A stretch of DNA of 64,000 nt. It comes from an uncultured Mycoplasmatota bacterium. GTDB taxonomy: Bacteria; Bacillota_I; Bacilli_A; RF39; UBA660. Under the pieces are notes generated by a model. That model ran no database searches. It had not been told where the DNA came from and saw nothing but the letters and a program-made list of their open reading frames with translations. A program made the translations under genes and the position numbers. The stretch covers positions 62,001 to 126,000 of the forward strand of contig URFW01000001.1 in the NCBI GenBank assembly GCA_900547225.1, written 5' to 3'. Position 1 is the first letter of the stretch, and every line of letters starts with the position of its first letter. Below, piece after piece: positions 22,372-30,483 of the stretch.

Positions 22372-22956
22372 ATGGATAAACTAAAACATGTAAAGCCTCT
22401 TAAAGAACACGAAAAAGATGCTATTAATTACATAAAAGAATTTTACGAATATAATTCCAATATAAATGGAGCAGGCAGTTTGCATAGATATTTAAATGAT
22501 TATGATGGTTGGTTAAAAAAGCTAGATGATGATAGGAATCGTATTCCAAGTGAAGAAAAAGTTCCTGCTGAAACTTATTTTTTGGTTAGAGAAAGTGATA
22601 ATAAAATAGTTGGAATGATAAACATTAGATTAGTGTTAAATGAAAGATTAAGAAAAGAAGGAGGCCATATAGGCTACGGAATAAGACCTACTGAAAGAAG
22701 AAAGGGTTATAACAAAATTAATCTTTATTTAGGACTAAAATGTTTAAAGAATCATGGTGTTAAAGAGGCGTTTCTGGACTGTGATAAAGATAATTTAGGA
22801 TCAGCAAAAACGATTAAGTCTCTTGGAGGAAGACTAATAGGGGAATATTACAATGATGATATAAAATGCATAGTTCAAGATTATTTGATAGATATAGAAA
22901 AATCGTTAAGTAAAAACGAAAAAATATATGAACCTATAATAGATAAGGAAAAATAA
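22372..22956 (+). CDS. GNAT family N-acetyltransferase
   Basis: The 194-residue protein is a GNAT with an extended N-terminus (about 1-60, ending NRIPSEEKVPAETYFLVRE). The core reads GGHIGYGIRPTERRKGYNKI (about 98-117), where the usual RRKGYG/A acetyl-CoA loop is RRKGYNK, and FLDCDKDNLGSAKTIKSLGG (about 139-158) is the terminal motif. This N-terminal form, with W and PAETYFLVRE, is typical of a group often annotated as predicted acetyltransferase. AAGGAG at 22357-22362 abuts an ATG at 22363 but is nine bases from ATG 22372, which I prefer. It is one base from the HD gene, so it is in the same operon. Confidence 0.8.
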   Translation: MDKLKHVKPLKEHEKDAINYIKEFYEYNSNINGAGSLHRYLNDYDGWLKKLDDDRNRIPSEEKVPAETYFLVRESDNKIVGMINIRLVLNERLRKEGGHIGYGIRPTERRKGYNKINLYLGLKCLKNHGVKEAFLDCDKDNLGSAKTIKSLGGRLIGEYYNDDIKCIVQDYLIDIEKSLSKNEKIYEPIIDKEK

Positions 22957-22957
22957 A

Positions 22958-23521
22958 ATGAACATAGTAGAGCAAATAAAAGAGTATGTAAAAGATGAGT
23001 GTAATAAGCATAAAAAAGAATCTAAAGATGATTATGATTTTTGGAATGAACATATAAAGTATGTGTATGATAAAGCACTTTTGTTAGCAAAAAAATATGA
23101 CGCTGATATAGAAATAGTATCATTAGGCGCACTTCTTCATGATGTAGCATTAATAAAAAAAGTGGGAAAAAGAAGTGATCATCACATAAACGGTGCAAAA
23201 ATAGCCGAAGAAATATTAAATAAATATAATTATCCACAGGAAAAGATAAAACGTGTTAAAAACTGTGTACTTCACCACCGAACAAGTTTTGATGCTGAAA
23301 ATAAAGAAGAGGTATGTGTATCTGATGCTGACATATTATCTCATTTTGATAACATACCAATGATATTTGATTATGCGTATAAAAACTATGATGTTAATTT
23401 AAGTAACATAAGAAGTTTTATAAAACGCTATTTTGAAAATGACTATAATGATTTAAGTGATAAAACAAAGGTTATTTTTAAAGAAGAATATGAAAACATA
23501 ATGAATGTATTATTTAAATAA
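22958..23521 (+). CDS. HD domain phosphohydrolase
   Basis: The 187-residue protein is a single HD domain. The metal-binding residues appear in order: WNEHIKYVYDKA (His, about 31), LGALLHDVALIKK (the HD pair, about 66-67), HHINGAKIAEEIL and LHHRTSF (further His), and CVSDADILSHFDN (final Asp, about 121). Stand-alone HD proteins of this type hydrolyse phosphate esters of nucleotides or cyclic nucleotides. The substrate is not predictable. The gene follows the GNAT at 22372 directly and precedes a nucleoside phosphorylase-like gene, which supports a role in nucleotide or nucleoside turnover. Both catalytic Asp and His residues look intact. Confidence 0.85.
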   Translation: MNIVEQIKEYVKDECNKHKKESKDDYDFWNEHIKYVYDKALLLAKKYDADIEIVSLGALLHDVALIKKVGKRSDHHINGAKIAEEILNKYNYPQEKIKRVKNCVLHHRTSFDAENKEEVCVSDADILSHFDNIPMIFDYAYKNYDVNLSNIRSFIKRYFENDYNDLSDKTKVIFKEEYENIMNVLFK

Positions 23522-23537
23522 AAGGAAGTGATTAAAA

Positions 23538-24308
23538 GTGATAAAGTATAGTAATGAAGAAGGCTTTATAAAAGCTGAAAAAATAAAAAGTATTGATGGT
23601 AAAAATAGAATAGATAGTTTGCCAGAGATAGCTATCGGTGTTTTTTCTCATCATTTATATGAAGATGTTATAAGTAAATTTCCTTGCGAACCAGTTGGCA
23701 TTTTATCAACTGCTAATATGGAGAGAAAAGTATATAAATTAAATTATAAGGGTAAGGAAATAACGTTTTTTATGGCAGGTGTAAGTGCTCCTTGGATAGC
23801 AGGAGATATAGAAGAGCTTCATGCATCAGGTGTTAATAAGTTTATAATCTTTGGTAATTGTGGTGTTTTAGATTCTAAAATAGAAGATTGTTCTATTATA
23901 ATACCAACTAAAGGATTTAGGGATGAAGGAACAAGTTACCATTATATTGAAGATGACAGTGAAATTATAGACATGGATTTAAAGTATAAATATAAATTTA
24001 TTGAAATATTAAATGAATATTACTTTGACCATACACAAGGATATACATGGACAACTGATGCTATATATAGGGAAACTAAAGAGAAGGTTAATTATTATAA
24101 GCAAAAGGGTGCGGTATGTGTAGAAATGGAAGGTACGGCAATAGCGGCGGTATGTAAAAAACTAAATATAGATTATTTTACGTTTTATTATGCAGGAGAT
24201 AATTTAGATGCGGCAGTATGGGATGAGCGAAGTTTAAGTGGCCTTGCAAAAATAGATAAGAAAAAAGAGGTTATGACGCTTGCTTTAGAGTTATCTAGAA
24301 AAATATAA
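23538..24308 (+). CDS. Nucleoside phosphorylase family protein
   Basis: The 256-residue protein belongs to the PNP/UDP phosphorylase family, which cleaves nucleosides with phosphate or, in MTA/SAH nucleosidases, with water. The segment AIGVFSHHLYEDV carries the N-terminal phosphate-site strand, IIFGNCGVLDSKIEDCSIII (about 111-130) resembles the GxCGxL motif, and KGAVCVEMEGTAIAAVCKK (about 191-209) is the substrate-binding VEMEGAA motif. The later DERSLSGL segment is where the catalytic Asp usually lies. The start is GTG 23538 with AAGGAAGTGA upstream. It closes the island of 21662-24308, and the ABC transporter genes follow after 22 bases. Confidence 0.85.
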   Translation: MIKYSNEEGFIKAEKIKSIDGKNRIDSLPEIAIGVFSHHLYEDVISKFPCEPVGILSTANMERKVYKLNYKGKEITFFMAGVSAPWIAGDIEELHASGVNKFIIFGNCGVLDSKIEDCSIIIPTKGFRDEGTSYHYIEDDSEIIDMDLKYKYKFIEILNEYYFDHTQGYTWTTDAIYRETKEKVNYYKQKGAVCVEMEGTAIAAVCKKLNIDYFTFYYAGDNLDAAVWDERSLSGLAKIDKKKEVMTLALELSRKI

Positions 24309-24330
24309 AAAGTGGAGGAAGTGATAATTT

Positions 24331-25311
24331 ATGACTAAAATAATAGAAATTAAACACCTATCTAAAACGTTTAAAATAAAAGAAAAAGAAAAGGGATTTA
24401 AAGGAAGTTTAAAATCTATAATTAAACCAAAATACAGGTTGAAAAAGGCAGTTAACAATATTAATTTGTCAATTGATAAAGGAGAAATTATAGCATTTAT
24501 AGGACCTAATGGAGCAGGTAAGTCAACAACTATAAAGATGCTAACTGGTATACTTTGCCCAAGCAGTGGAGGGGCAATAGTCTCAGGAATCAATCCTGCT
24601 AAACAAAGAAAAAAATTAGCATACAAGATAGGAACGGTATTTGGACAAAAAGAGCAATTATGGACTCATTTAACTCCTTATGATAATTTTAAATTTTTTG
24701 GAGCGATATACGATTTAAAGGACTATGAAATAGAAAAAAGAATAAAAGAGTTAAATGATACTTTAGAGCTTAATGATTTTATAAATACACCAGTTAGAAA
24801 CCTATCATTAGGTCAAAGAATACGTTGTGAAATAGCAGCTAGCTTAATTCATAAACCAGAAATATTATTTTTGGATGAACCAACAATAGGTCTTGATCCT
24901 GTTGTAAAGGAAAATATAAGGGTTTTAATTAAGCGAATGAACAAAGAATTTGGAACAACCATATTTTTAACAAGTCATGATGTTGGTGATATAGAAAAAC
25001 TTTGTAAACGTGTAATTATTATAAACGATGGAAAAGTTGTACTTGATGATTCTATGTCAAATTTAAAGTATAATTATTTAAATAAAAAAATAATTGAAGT
25101 TAAAATGAAAGAAAAAGTTAATTTAAGTGATGAAGATGGTATAACTGTTTTAAAAGATAAAGGCTATAGCCTAAAACTTTCAATTGATGTATCTAAAAAG
25201 AGTGTTTCAGACGTAATAAAAATGTTAGATACAGATAAAATAATTGATATTAATATATCTAATGAGCCACTAGAAAACATAATTGCAAATATATATAAAG
25301 GTAGTAAATGA
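24331..25311 (+). CDS. ABC-2 type transporter, ATP-binding protein
   Basis: The 326-residue protein is a cytoplasmic ABC ATPase. The Walker A motif is GPNGAGKSTTIKML (about 56-69), the signature LSLGQRIRCEIAASL (about 153-167), Walker B EILFLDEPTIGLD (about 172-184), and a switch His in TSHDVGDIEKL. A C-terminal domain of 90 residues follows. The long N-terminal extension (KTFKIKEKEKGFKGSLKSII) and the two different permeases downstream match the COG4586/4587/3694 three-gene systems, uncharacterised exporters of the ABC-2 class. Energised by ATP, it would drive export of an unknown compound. GGAGGAAGTGA lies just before the ATG. The stop overlaps the start of the permease gene. Confidence 0.92.
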   Translation: MTKIIEIKHLSKTFKIKEKEKGFKGSLKSIIKPKYRLKKAVNNINLSIDKGEIIAFIGPNGAGKSTTIKMLTGILCPSSGGAIVSGINPAKQRKKLAYKIGTVFGQKEQLWTHLTPYDNFKFFGAIYDLKDYEIEKRIKELNDTLELNDFINTPVRNLSLGQRIRCEIAASLIHKPEILFLDEPTIGLDPVVKENIRVLIKRMNKEFGTTIFLTSHDVGDIEKLCKRVIIINDGKVVLDDSMSNLKYNYLNKKIIEVKMKEKVNLSDEDGITVLKDKGYSLKLSIDVSKKSVSDVIKMLDTDKIIDINISNEPLENIIANIYKGSK

Positions 25312-26105
25312 TGAGAAAATATGTTGAAGTATATAAAGCAACATTAATAGAAGAATTACAGTATGCTAAAGGGTTTTTACTTAACTTTATAGGTACTTTA
25401 ATTCATATATTTATATTTTTTGCATTATGGAAATACTTATATTCTAGTGGGGATAAATCTATAATTAATGGTTATACTTTAGTTCAAATGATTTGGTATG
25501 TTACTTTTACCGAGTTTTTAACTAGTTTTTCATCAAGTAATATCTTAAGAAAAACACCAACTAATGACATAGTAAGTGGTAATATAGCCTATGCATTAAA
25601 TAAGCCTTATGATTACACAGGTTATATATTTGCAAGATTTTTTGCAGAATCAACAATAAAGGGAATAGTTAACTTAATATGTTCTATAATATTAGGTTTA
25701 ATTTTAATAGGGCCAATAAAAACGTTTGATATAAGATTTTTGCCATTTATGATAATAAGTATTATCTTGGCTATAATAGTTGCGGCCTTGATAAGATTAA
25801 TAATTAGTTATTTATCTTTTTGGGTGGAAAATTCAGAACCTTTTCAGTGGCTTTTTAAAACGATTTTCTTAATATTCGGTGTTACTTTTCCACTTGAGAT
25901 GTTTCCTATGTATATAAGACCAATAATTAGATATTCTCCCGTTTATGCAGCTCTATCAGGTCCTGTTAAAATGATAATTAATTTTAACATAAACGAGTAT
26001 TTAGGAGTTATCTTATCTCAATTATTTTACATAGTACTTCTTATTATAATATTAAAATTTGAATATAAGAAAGGAGCTAGAAAGTTAAATGTTAACGGAG
26101 GTTAA
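25308..26105 (+). CDS. ABC-2 type transporter permease (COG4587-like)
   Basis: This 265-residue membrane protein has six predicted helices, beginning at about 20-43 (FLLNFIGTLIHIFIFFALW) and ending at 232-255. The segment SPVYAALSGPVKMIINFNINEYL near the C-terminus (short form GPVKMI) is typical of this permease family. It forms the membrane channel with the product of 26089. The ATG at 25308 overlaps the stop of the ATPase gene (ATGATG, either ATG possible), so translation is coupled. The three genes share orientation and overlap, and form one export system of unknown substrate. Confidence 0.88.
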   Translation: MMRKYVEVYKATLIEELQYAKGFLLNFIGTLIHIFIFFALWKYLYSSGDKSIINGYTLVQMIWYVTFTEFLTSFSSSNILRKTPTNDIVSGNIAYALNKPYDYTGYIFARFFAESTIKGIVNLICSIILGLILIGPIKTFDIRFLPFMIISIILAIIVAALIRLIISYLSFWVENSEPFQWLFKTIFLIFGVTFPLEMFPMYIRPIIRYSPVYAALSGPVKMIINFNINEYLGVILSQLFYIVLLIIILKFEYKKGARKLNVNGG

Positions 26106-26880
26106 AAATCAATTAAAAGTAAGTTTTCTATCCATTAAATATAGTGCTATAAGGGCAATGACAAATAAAAAGTCATTCTTATTTAGTGTCTTGTTAATGT
26201 TTGTATCTAATGCTTCCTTTTTGGTACAATGGACAGTTATTTTATCAGTGTCTAGTAGCAGTGATTTATCTATGAAAGAAATATTAATGGTGTGGGGTTT
26301 TGCAGCGACTTCGTTTGGACTTGCCAACATAATATTTGGCGGAGCTATGTTTATTCCATATTATGTAGAAGATGGAAAGCTTGATGCATATTTGGTTCAA
26401 CCTAAAAGCGTTTTGCTAAACATTTTAAACTCGCATTGTTCGATGAGTGCTTTTGGAGATTTGATATATGGTTATTTAGTTATTCTTATTGCATCACCTT
26501 CTATTAAAACGTTTATATATTTAACGTTATTTAGCGTTTGTGGTGCGATAACATATACTTCATTTATAGTTATTTTATATTCCTTGTTATTTTTTAGTTT
26601 GAATTTTAGAGAACTTTCTGATACTTTAATTAGGGTTCCGACATCATTTTCAACCTATCCAGAAGGAATATTTAAAGGTTTTATAAAAATACTTTTATAT
26701 ACCGTATTTCCAGTAGCATTAATCGTTTATTTGCCAGTAAGAAGTCTTCTTACTAATAATCCTTTAATATTACTTATAGTAGGATTTTTAACAGTGATAA
26801 TATCATTGTTCTCGTTTTTAATATTTAATTTAGGATTGAAAAAATATTCATCAACAAATCTAATGGGTTCAAGAACGTAA
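26089..26880 (+). CDS. ABC-2 type transporter permease (COG3694-like)
   Basis: The 263-residue membrane protein has six predicted helices and overlaps the previous permease gene by 17 bases. The EDGKLDAYLVQPKS segment (about 91-104) after the third helix is a good match to the cytoplasmic loop of COG3694 permeases, in which (G)xLDxyLxxP is conserved. It is the second half of the heterodimeric transporter. The substrate is unknown; related systems have been linked to export of lipids or antibiotics, but nothing here decides. Two stacked terminators follow directly, so the exporter genes end this transcript. Confidence 0.88.
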   Translation: MLTEVKNQLKVSFLSIKYSAIRAMTNKKSFLFSVLLMFVSNASFLVQWTVILSVSSSSDLSMKEILMVWGFAATSFGLANIIFGGAMFIPYYVEDGKLDAYLVQPKSVLLNILNSHCSMSAFGDLIYGYLVILIASPSIKTFIYLTLFSVCGAITYTSFIVILYSLLFFSLNFRELSDTLIRVPTSFSTYPEGIFKGFIKILLYTVFPVALIVYLPVRSLLTNNPLILLIVGFLTVIISLFSFLIFNLGLKKYSSTNLMGSRT

Positions 26881-26912
26881 GACATAAATATTAAACTTAT
26901 ATTTATGTCTTA
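26879..26912 (+). terminator. ABC operon terminator 1
   Basis: AAGACATAAATAT (26879-26891) and ATATTTATGTCTT (26899-26911) pair over 13 bases, starting on the stop codon; an A/T tail follows. Confidence 0.8.
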
Positions 26913-26938
26913 TTTTATGCCATAAAATAAGGCTTTTT
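26909..26938 (+). terminator. ABC operon terminator 2
   Basis: The palindrome CTTATTTTATG-C-CATAAAATAAG (26909-26931) is followed by GCTTTTT. It shares bases with the first terminator, so the two are alternatives. Confidence 0.6.
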
Positions 26939-27024
26939 AAGTCTTTACAATTTTATTTTTCTAATTAAAGTGGAAATAATGCATAATTTATAGTATAATA
27001 ATTATCGTATGAGAGGTGAGGATA

Positions 27025-27495
27025 ATGCTACCAAAAATAAAAAGATTTGTAAGGAATAATAAAAAGCAGGTTAAAACAGGACTTTTAGTTTTATTAGTTA
27101 TAATTATTTTACTTGTACTATACAAATCGTTATTTTATTCGAGTTCAGAAAAATCAGTTTATGGAGTTAGAATAAGAGACATAAATAATCACGAATTTAC
27201 TGTTTCCGAAAAGAAAGATGTGCAAGATAAAGTATCTTCAATTGATGGAGTTGAGGAATCAGAAGTAGTAATAAAGGGAAGATTAATTAAGTTTTTTGTT
27301 ACGTTTAAGGAAGGTGTATCAACTGATGATATGAAAGCTAAATTTAGTGAAATTTTAAATTACTTAAGTGATGATACAAAAACTTATTATGACTTAGAGT
27401 TTTATTCAAAGCAAATGCAAGGTGATACTATGAAGTATCCAGTTACAGGATATAAGCATAAGAGTAAAACTGAAATTACATTTGATGTTTTATAA
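27025..27495 (+). CDS. Single-pass membrane protein, unknown
   Basis: The 156-residue protein has a basic cytoplasmic N-terminus (about 1-17), one membrane helix (LLVLLVIIILLVLYKSLFY, about 21-39) and a 115-residue outer domain that is a mix of short strands and helices (VYGVRIRDINNHEFT onward). I see no catalytic motif and do not recognise the family. ATG 27025 is chosen because AGGTGAGG lies at 27014-27021; an upstream GTG at 27016 overlaps that site. It precedes the SBP-GGDEF gene by 12 bases, so it is probably an accessory partner of that receptor. A TATAAT at 26994-26999 is the likely -10. Confidence 0.7.
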   Translation: MLPKIKRFVRNNKKQVKTGLLVLLVIIILLVLYKSLFYSSSEKSVYGVRIRDINNHEFTVSEKKDVQDKVSSIDGVEESEVVIKGRLIKFFVTFKEGVSTDDMKAKFSEILNYLSDDTKTYYDLEFYSKQMQGDTMKYPVTGYKHKSKTEITFDVL

Positions 27496-27507
27496 GAGGT
27501 GGTAGAA

Positions 27508-29571
27508 ATGAAAAAGAAAAAAAATAATAATTGGATAGTAGGGTTATTCATTCTTGTATTAGTTGGAATTTTAGTTTTATTGATAAATTTTAGTAAAGGC
27601 CCAGAAAACGATTCAAAACTTAATTTGACAGAAAAGAAATGGATAGAAAATAATAAAAAAGAAGTTATAAATATTTCAGTTGCAAATAACATACCAGTAT
27701 TTAGTAGTGATGGGGAAGGTGTATTTTTTGACTTTGCATCTAAGTTTGAAGAACAAACTGAATTGTCATTAAACTTAATATCTTATGATGCATCAAGTGA
27801 TACTGAAGAAAATGATTTATATTTTGAGGTAGTTAAACAAGATGATTATAAAACAGTAAAAGATAGCGATATGGTATTTTATAAGGACTATTATGTATTA
27901 ATTTCAAAAGATAGTGAAAAGATAACGGCTCCTTATGAAATAAGAAATAAAAATATAGGAGTATTATCTAATGATTTAGCAAATGTAAGTTATTACATTT
28001 CATCTGATAATGGTGTTACATATAAGCCTTATCAAAATGTTTTAGAATTACAAAACGCTTTAAAAAATGGCGATGTTAACTATATAGCAGCACCTAAAAC
28101 AAGGTTTGAATCATTCATTTTAGAAAATAAATATCACATTGTATATAACATTACTGAAATGAAAGAAGCCTATGTTTTAAAAACATCTAAAGATATTAAT
28201 AAGCATTTAGCTAGCATAGTTAGAAAAAAATACTTAGATTATAAGACAAACAAATTAGAAAAAAAATATAATGAATCATTGATGGATCTATTATTAGAAA
28301 AAAATAATATTTCAGAAAAATCAAAGGCAGACTTCCTAAGTAAGAGATATGTATTTGGATACTTGGAAAATGAACCTTACACAAATACTATTAATAACAA
28401 ATTAATTGGATTAGATAGTACTTATATTAATTCATTTAGTGATATTACGGGAGCATCATTTACCCTTAAGAAATATCATTCAGTTAAGGATTTAAAAAAT
28501 GATTTAAATAGTGGAAAGGTTGATATAGCACCTAACTACTATAATTACTCAGGATTAAGTGGTAAATATGTAACAACTATTTCACCATATGATGAACAGT
28601 ATGTTGTTTTAATGCATAAAAATAAAACAGATATTGTTGTTAATTCTGTTAAATCTTTAAAAGACAAGGAAGTTATAACAACTAACTCAACGCTTGCAAA
28701 GTATTTAGAAAAAAATGCAAAAGCTAAAGTAACAGCATATGATAAAGTAAGTACTTTAATAAGTAAGATTAAAAAAGATAGCATTGTTGTTTTAGACCAA
28801 AGTGTATATGAGATGTATAAAGATAGTAAGCTATCTGATTACCGAGTTATATATAATGATAAAGAAAACTTAGAATATGGATATATGATAAGTGATACTT
28901 CAGAAAACGGAACGTTTAAATCATTATTTACATCTTATATGGAAACAATTAATTACAAACAAATGTATAACGTAGCTTGGAAGGAATACTCAAAGGATTC
29001 TAAGGAAGTAAGTTATGGTTTCGTATATGTTATTATTGCAGTACTTATATTATTCGTATTATATCTATTATTAAGAAATAAAATAAAAATAAAGAAGAAA
29101 AATAAACGTGAAGAAACAATTAGATACATTGATCCACTTACTTCACTTAAGAATCGTAACTATTTAAATAAGAACTTTAAACGTTGGGGTAATAATGCAA
29201 TTTATCCTCAATCTATAATAGTTGTTAATCTAAATAACTTACGTCATGTAAATGATGTATATGGTCATGAAGAGGGAGATAAGTTAATTAAACTTGCTGC
29301 CAATATTCTAATTAGAAATCAACTAGAGCAAAGTGATATAATAAGAACTGATGGTAATGAATACTTAATTTATATGGTTGGTTATGAAAAGAATAAGGTT
29401 GTATCTTACATGAGAAAGTTATATAAGGAACTTAAAGAATTACCATATGGTTATGGAGCTACTTTAGGATATAGTATGATTGAAGATGATATAAAAACAA
29501 TCGATGATGCTATAAATGAAGCAGTTCTAGAAATAAGAGCTAATAAAGAGATGTCTGGTAAGAATAAATAG
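27508..29571 (+). CDS. Double SBP-domain membrane receptor with degenerate GGDEF domain
   Basis: The 687-residue protein has a membrane helix at about 10-29, then two consecutive solute-binding (PBPb/SBP_bac_3-like) modules outside the cell at about 50-255 and 275-500, a second membrane helix at about 505-527 (GFVYVIIAVLILFVLYLLL), and a cytoplasmic GGDEF-type domain at about 545-680. That domain has DPLTSLKNRNYLN and NDVYGHEEGDKLI, both typical, but the active-site GGDEF is DGNEY in RTDGNEYLIYM. It is therefore likely inactive as a diguanylate cyclase, and may act by binding GTP or c-di-GMP or a protein. ATG 27508 has AAGAGGTGG upstream. The layout resembles EvgS-like receptors that sense small nutrients. 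Confidence 0.82.
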   Translation: MKKKKNNNWIVGLFILVLVGILVLLINFSKGPENDSKLNLTEKKWIENNKKEVINISVANNIPVFSSDGEGVFFDFASKFEEQTELSLNLISYDASSDTEENDLYFEVVKQDDYKTVKDSDMVFYKDYYVLISKDSEKITAPYEIRNKNIGVLSNDLANVSYYISSDNGVTYKPYQNVLELQNALKNGDVNYIAAPKTRFESFILENKYHIVYNITEMKEAYVLKTSKDINKHLASIVRKKYLDYKTNKLEKKYNESLMDLLLEKNNISEKSKADFLSKRYVFGYLENEPYTNTINNKLIGLDSTYINSFSDITGASFTLKKYHSVKDLKNDLNSGKVDIAPNYYNYSGLSGKYVTTISPYDEQYVVLMHKNKTDIVVNSVKSLKDKEVITTNSTLAKYLEKNAKAKVTAYDKVSTLISKIKKDSIVVLDQSVYEMYKDSKLSDYRVIYNDKENLEYGYMISDTSENGTFKSLFTSYMETINYKQMYNVAWKEYSKDSKEVSYGFVYVIIAVLILFVLYLLLRNKIKIKKKNKREETIRYIDPLTSLKNRNYLNKNFKRWGNNAIYPQSIIVVNLNNLRHVNDVYGHEEGDKLIKLAANILIRNQLEQSDIIRTDGNEYLIYMVGYEKNKVVSYMRKLYKELKELPYGYGATLGYSMIEDDIKTIDDAINEAVLEIRANKEMSGKNK

Positions 29572-29578
29572 GTGACTT

Positions 29579-30427
29579 ATGAAAAGGAAAAAGGAAAAAA
29601 TAAAGGGGTCTATAAAAGAAAATATTTCTCTTATGAGTACTCCTTTAATGTCAATATTGCCTGGTCAAATATCATTTTTTGTATTATTATCCATAATCCC
29701 ATTAATAAGTTTATTAGTTATGTTTGCATCAAAACTATCACTTAGTTTTGATTCAGTAACAAACTTTATTACTCATTATGTACCAACTGGGGTTTCAGGA
29801 TTAATAATTTCCATATTTGAACAGCAAAAAGTTGGAACACTTGATATATTATTTATAATAACAGCGTTTTATATAGCAGCTAAAGCAACTCATTCAATAA
29901 TAATTGCATCAACACAGATATATGGTGGAAAGCAAAGAAATTTTGTTAGAACCAGAGTAAAAGCTATAATAATGCTTATAATACTAATATTTTTAGTTTT
30001 ATCAATTGTTGGTATTTTATCTGTTGGAAGTAGAATTGTAAATTATATAACAGAGGTAAATGGTACTATATCTCCTTATACATCAATTTTCTACGACATT
30101 ATTAAATGGCCTTTTGTATTCTTTATGATATTTATAGCAATAAAAGTAATATATACAATAGCGCCTAATGTTACAATTCCAAGTAAAAGTGTTAATAAAG
30201 GAGCTTTATTTACTACAATTATATGGGGTGCAACAACGTTTATTTACTCATTTTATGTTACTCATTTAGCAAATTATTCAAAGTTTTATGGTAACTTATC
30301 TAACTTAATAATATTAATGATTTGGATATACTGGATGAGTTATATATTCGTTTTAGGAATGACAATAAATAATTATAAATTAAATGAAGAATTAGAAAAA
30401 ACTTCTAAAATAAAAAGTCTTGATTAA
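29579..30427 (+). CDS. YihY/BrkB family membrane protein
   Basis: The 282-residue protein has six hydrophobic helices and the family segments LMSTPLMSILPGQISFFVLL (about 19-38), KATHSIIIASTQIYG (about 102-116) and LIILMIWIYWMSYIFVLGMTINN (about 247-269, shown as WIYWMSYIFVLGM). YihY (formerly called ribonuclease BN) proteins are inner-membrane proteins of uncertain role, often considered transporters or envelope-homeostasis factors. ATG 29579 has AGGTGA upstream and lies seven bases after the preceding stop, so the gene is cotranscribed with the receptor. A terminator begins at its last codons. Length is typical of the family. Confidence 0.88.
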   Translation: MKRKKEKIKGSIKENISLMSTPLMSILPGQISFFVLLSIIPLISLLVMFASKLSLSFDSVTNFITHYVPTGVSGLIISIFEQQKVGTLDILFIITAFYIAAKATHSIIIASTQIYGGKQRNFVRTRVKAIIMLIILIFLVLSIVGILSVGSRIVNYITEVNGTISPYTSIFYDIIKWPFVFFMIFIAIKVIYTIAPNVTIPSKSVNKGALFTTIIWGATTFIYSFYVTHLANYSKFYGNLSNLIILMIWIYWMSYIFVLGMTINNYKLNEELEKTSKIKSLD

Positions 30428-30440
30428 AAAAGACTTTTTT
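30412..30440 (+). terminator. Terminator after yihY-like gene
   Basis: AAAAAGTCTT and AAGACTTTTTT pair around a GATTAAA loop, ending in a T run. It overlaps the last codons and the stop. Confidence 0.75.
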
Positions 30441-30442
30441 TA

Positions 30443-30451
30443 TGTTATAAT
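30443..30451 (+). promoter_or_regulatory. Extended -10 promoter of 30484 gene
   Basis: TGTTATAAT fits the extended -10 consensus, 33 bases before the start codon of the LtaS-like gene. Confidence 0.55.
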
Positions 30452-30483
30452 TGTATTGTTAAAAATATGTTTAGGAGGTTATT

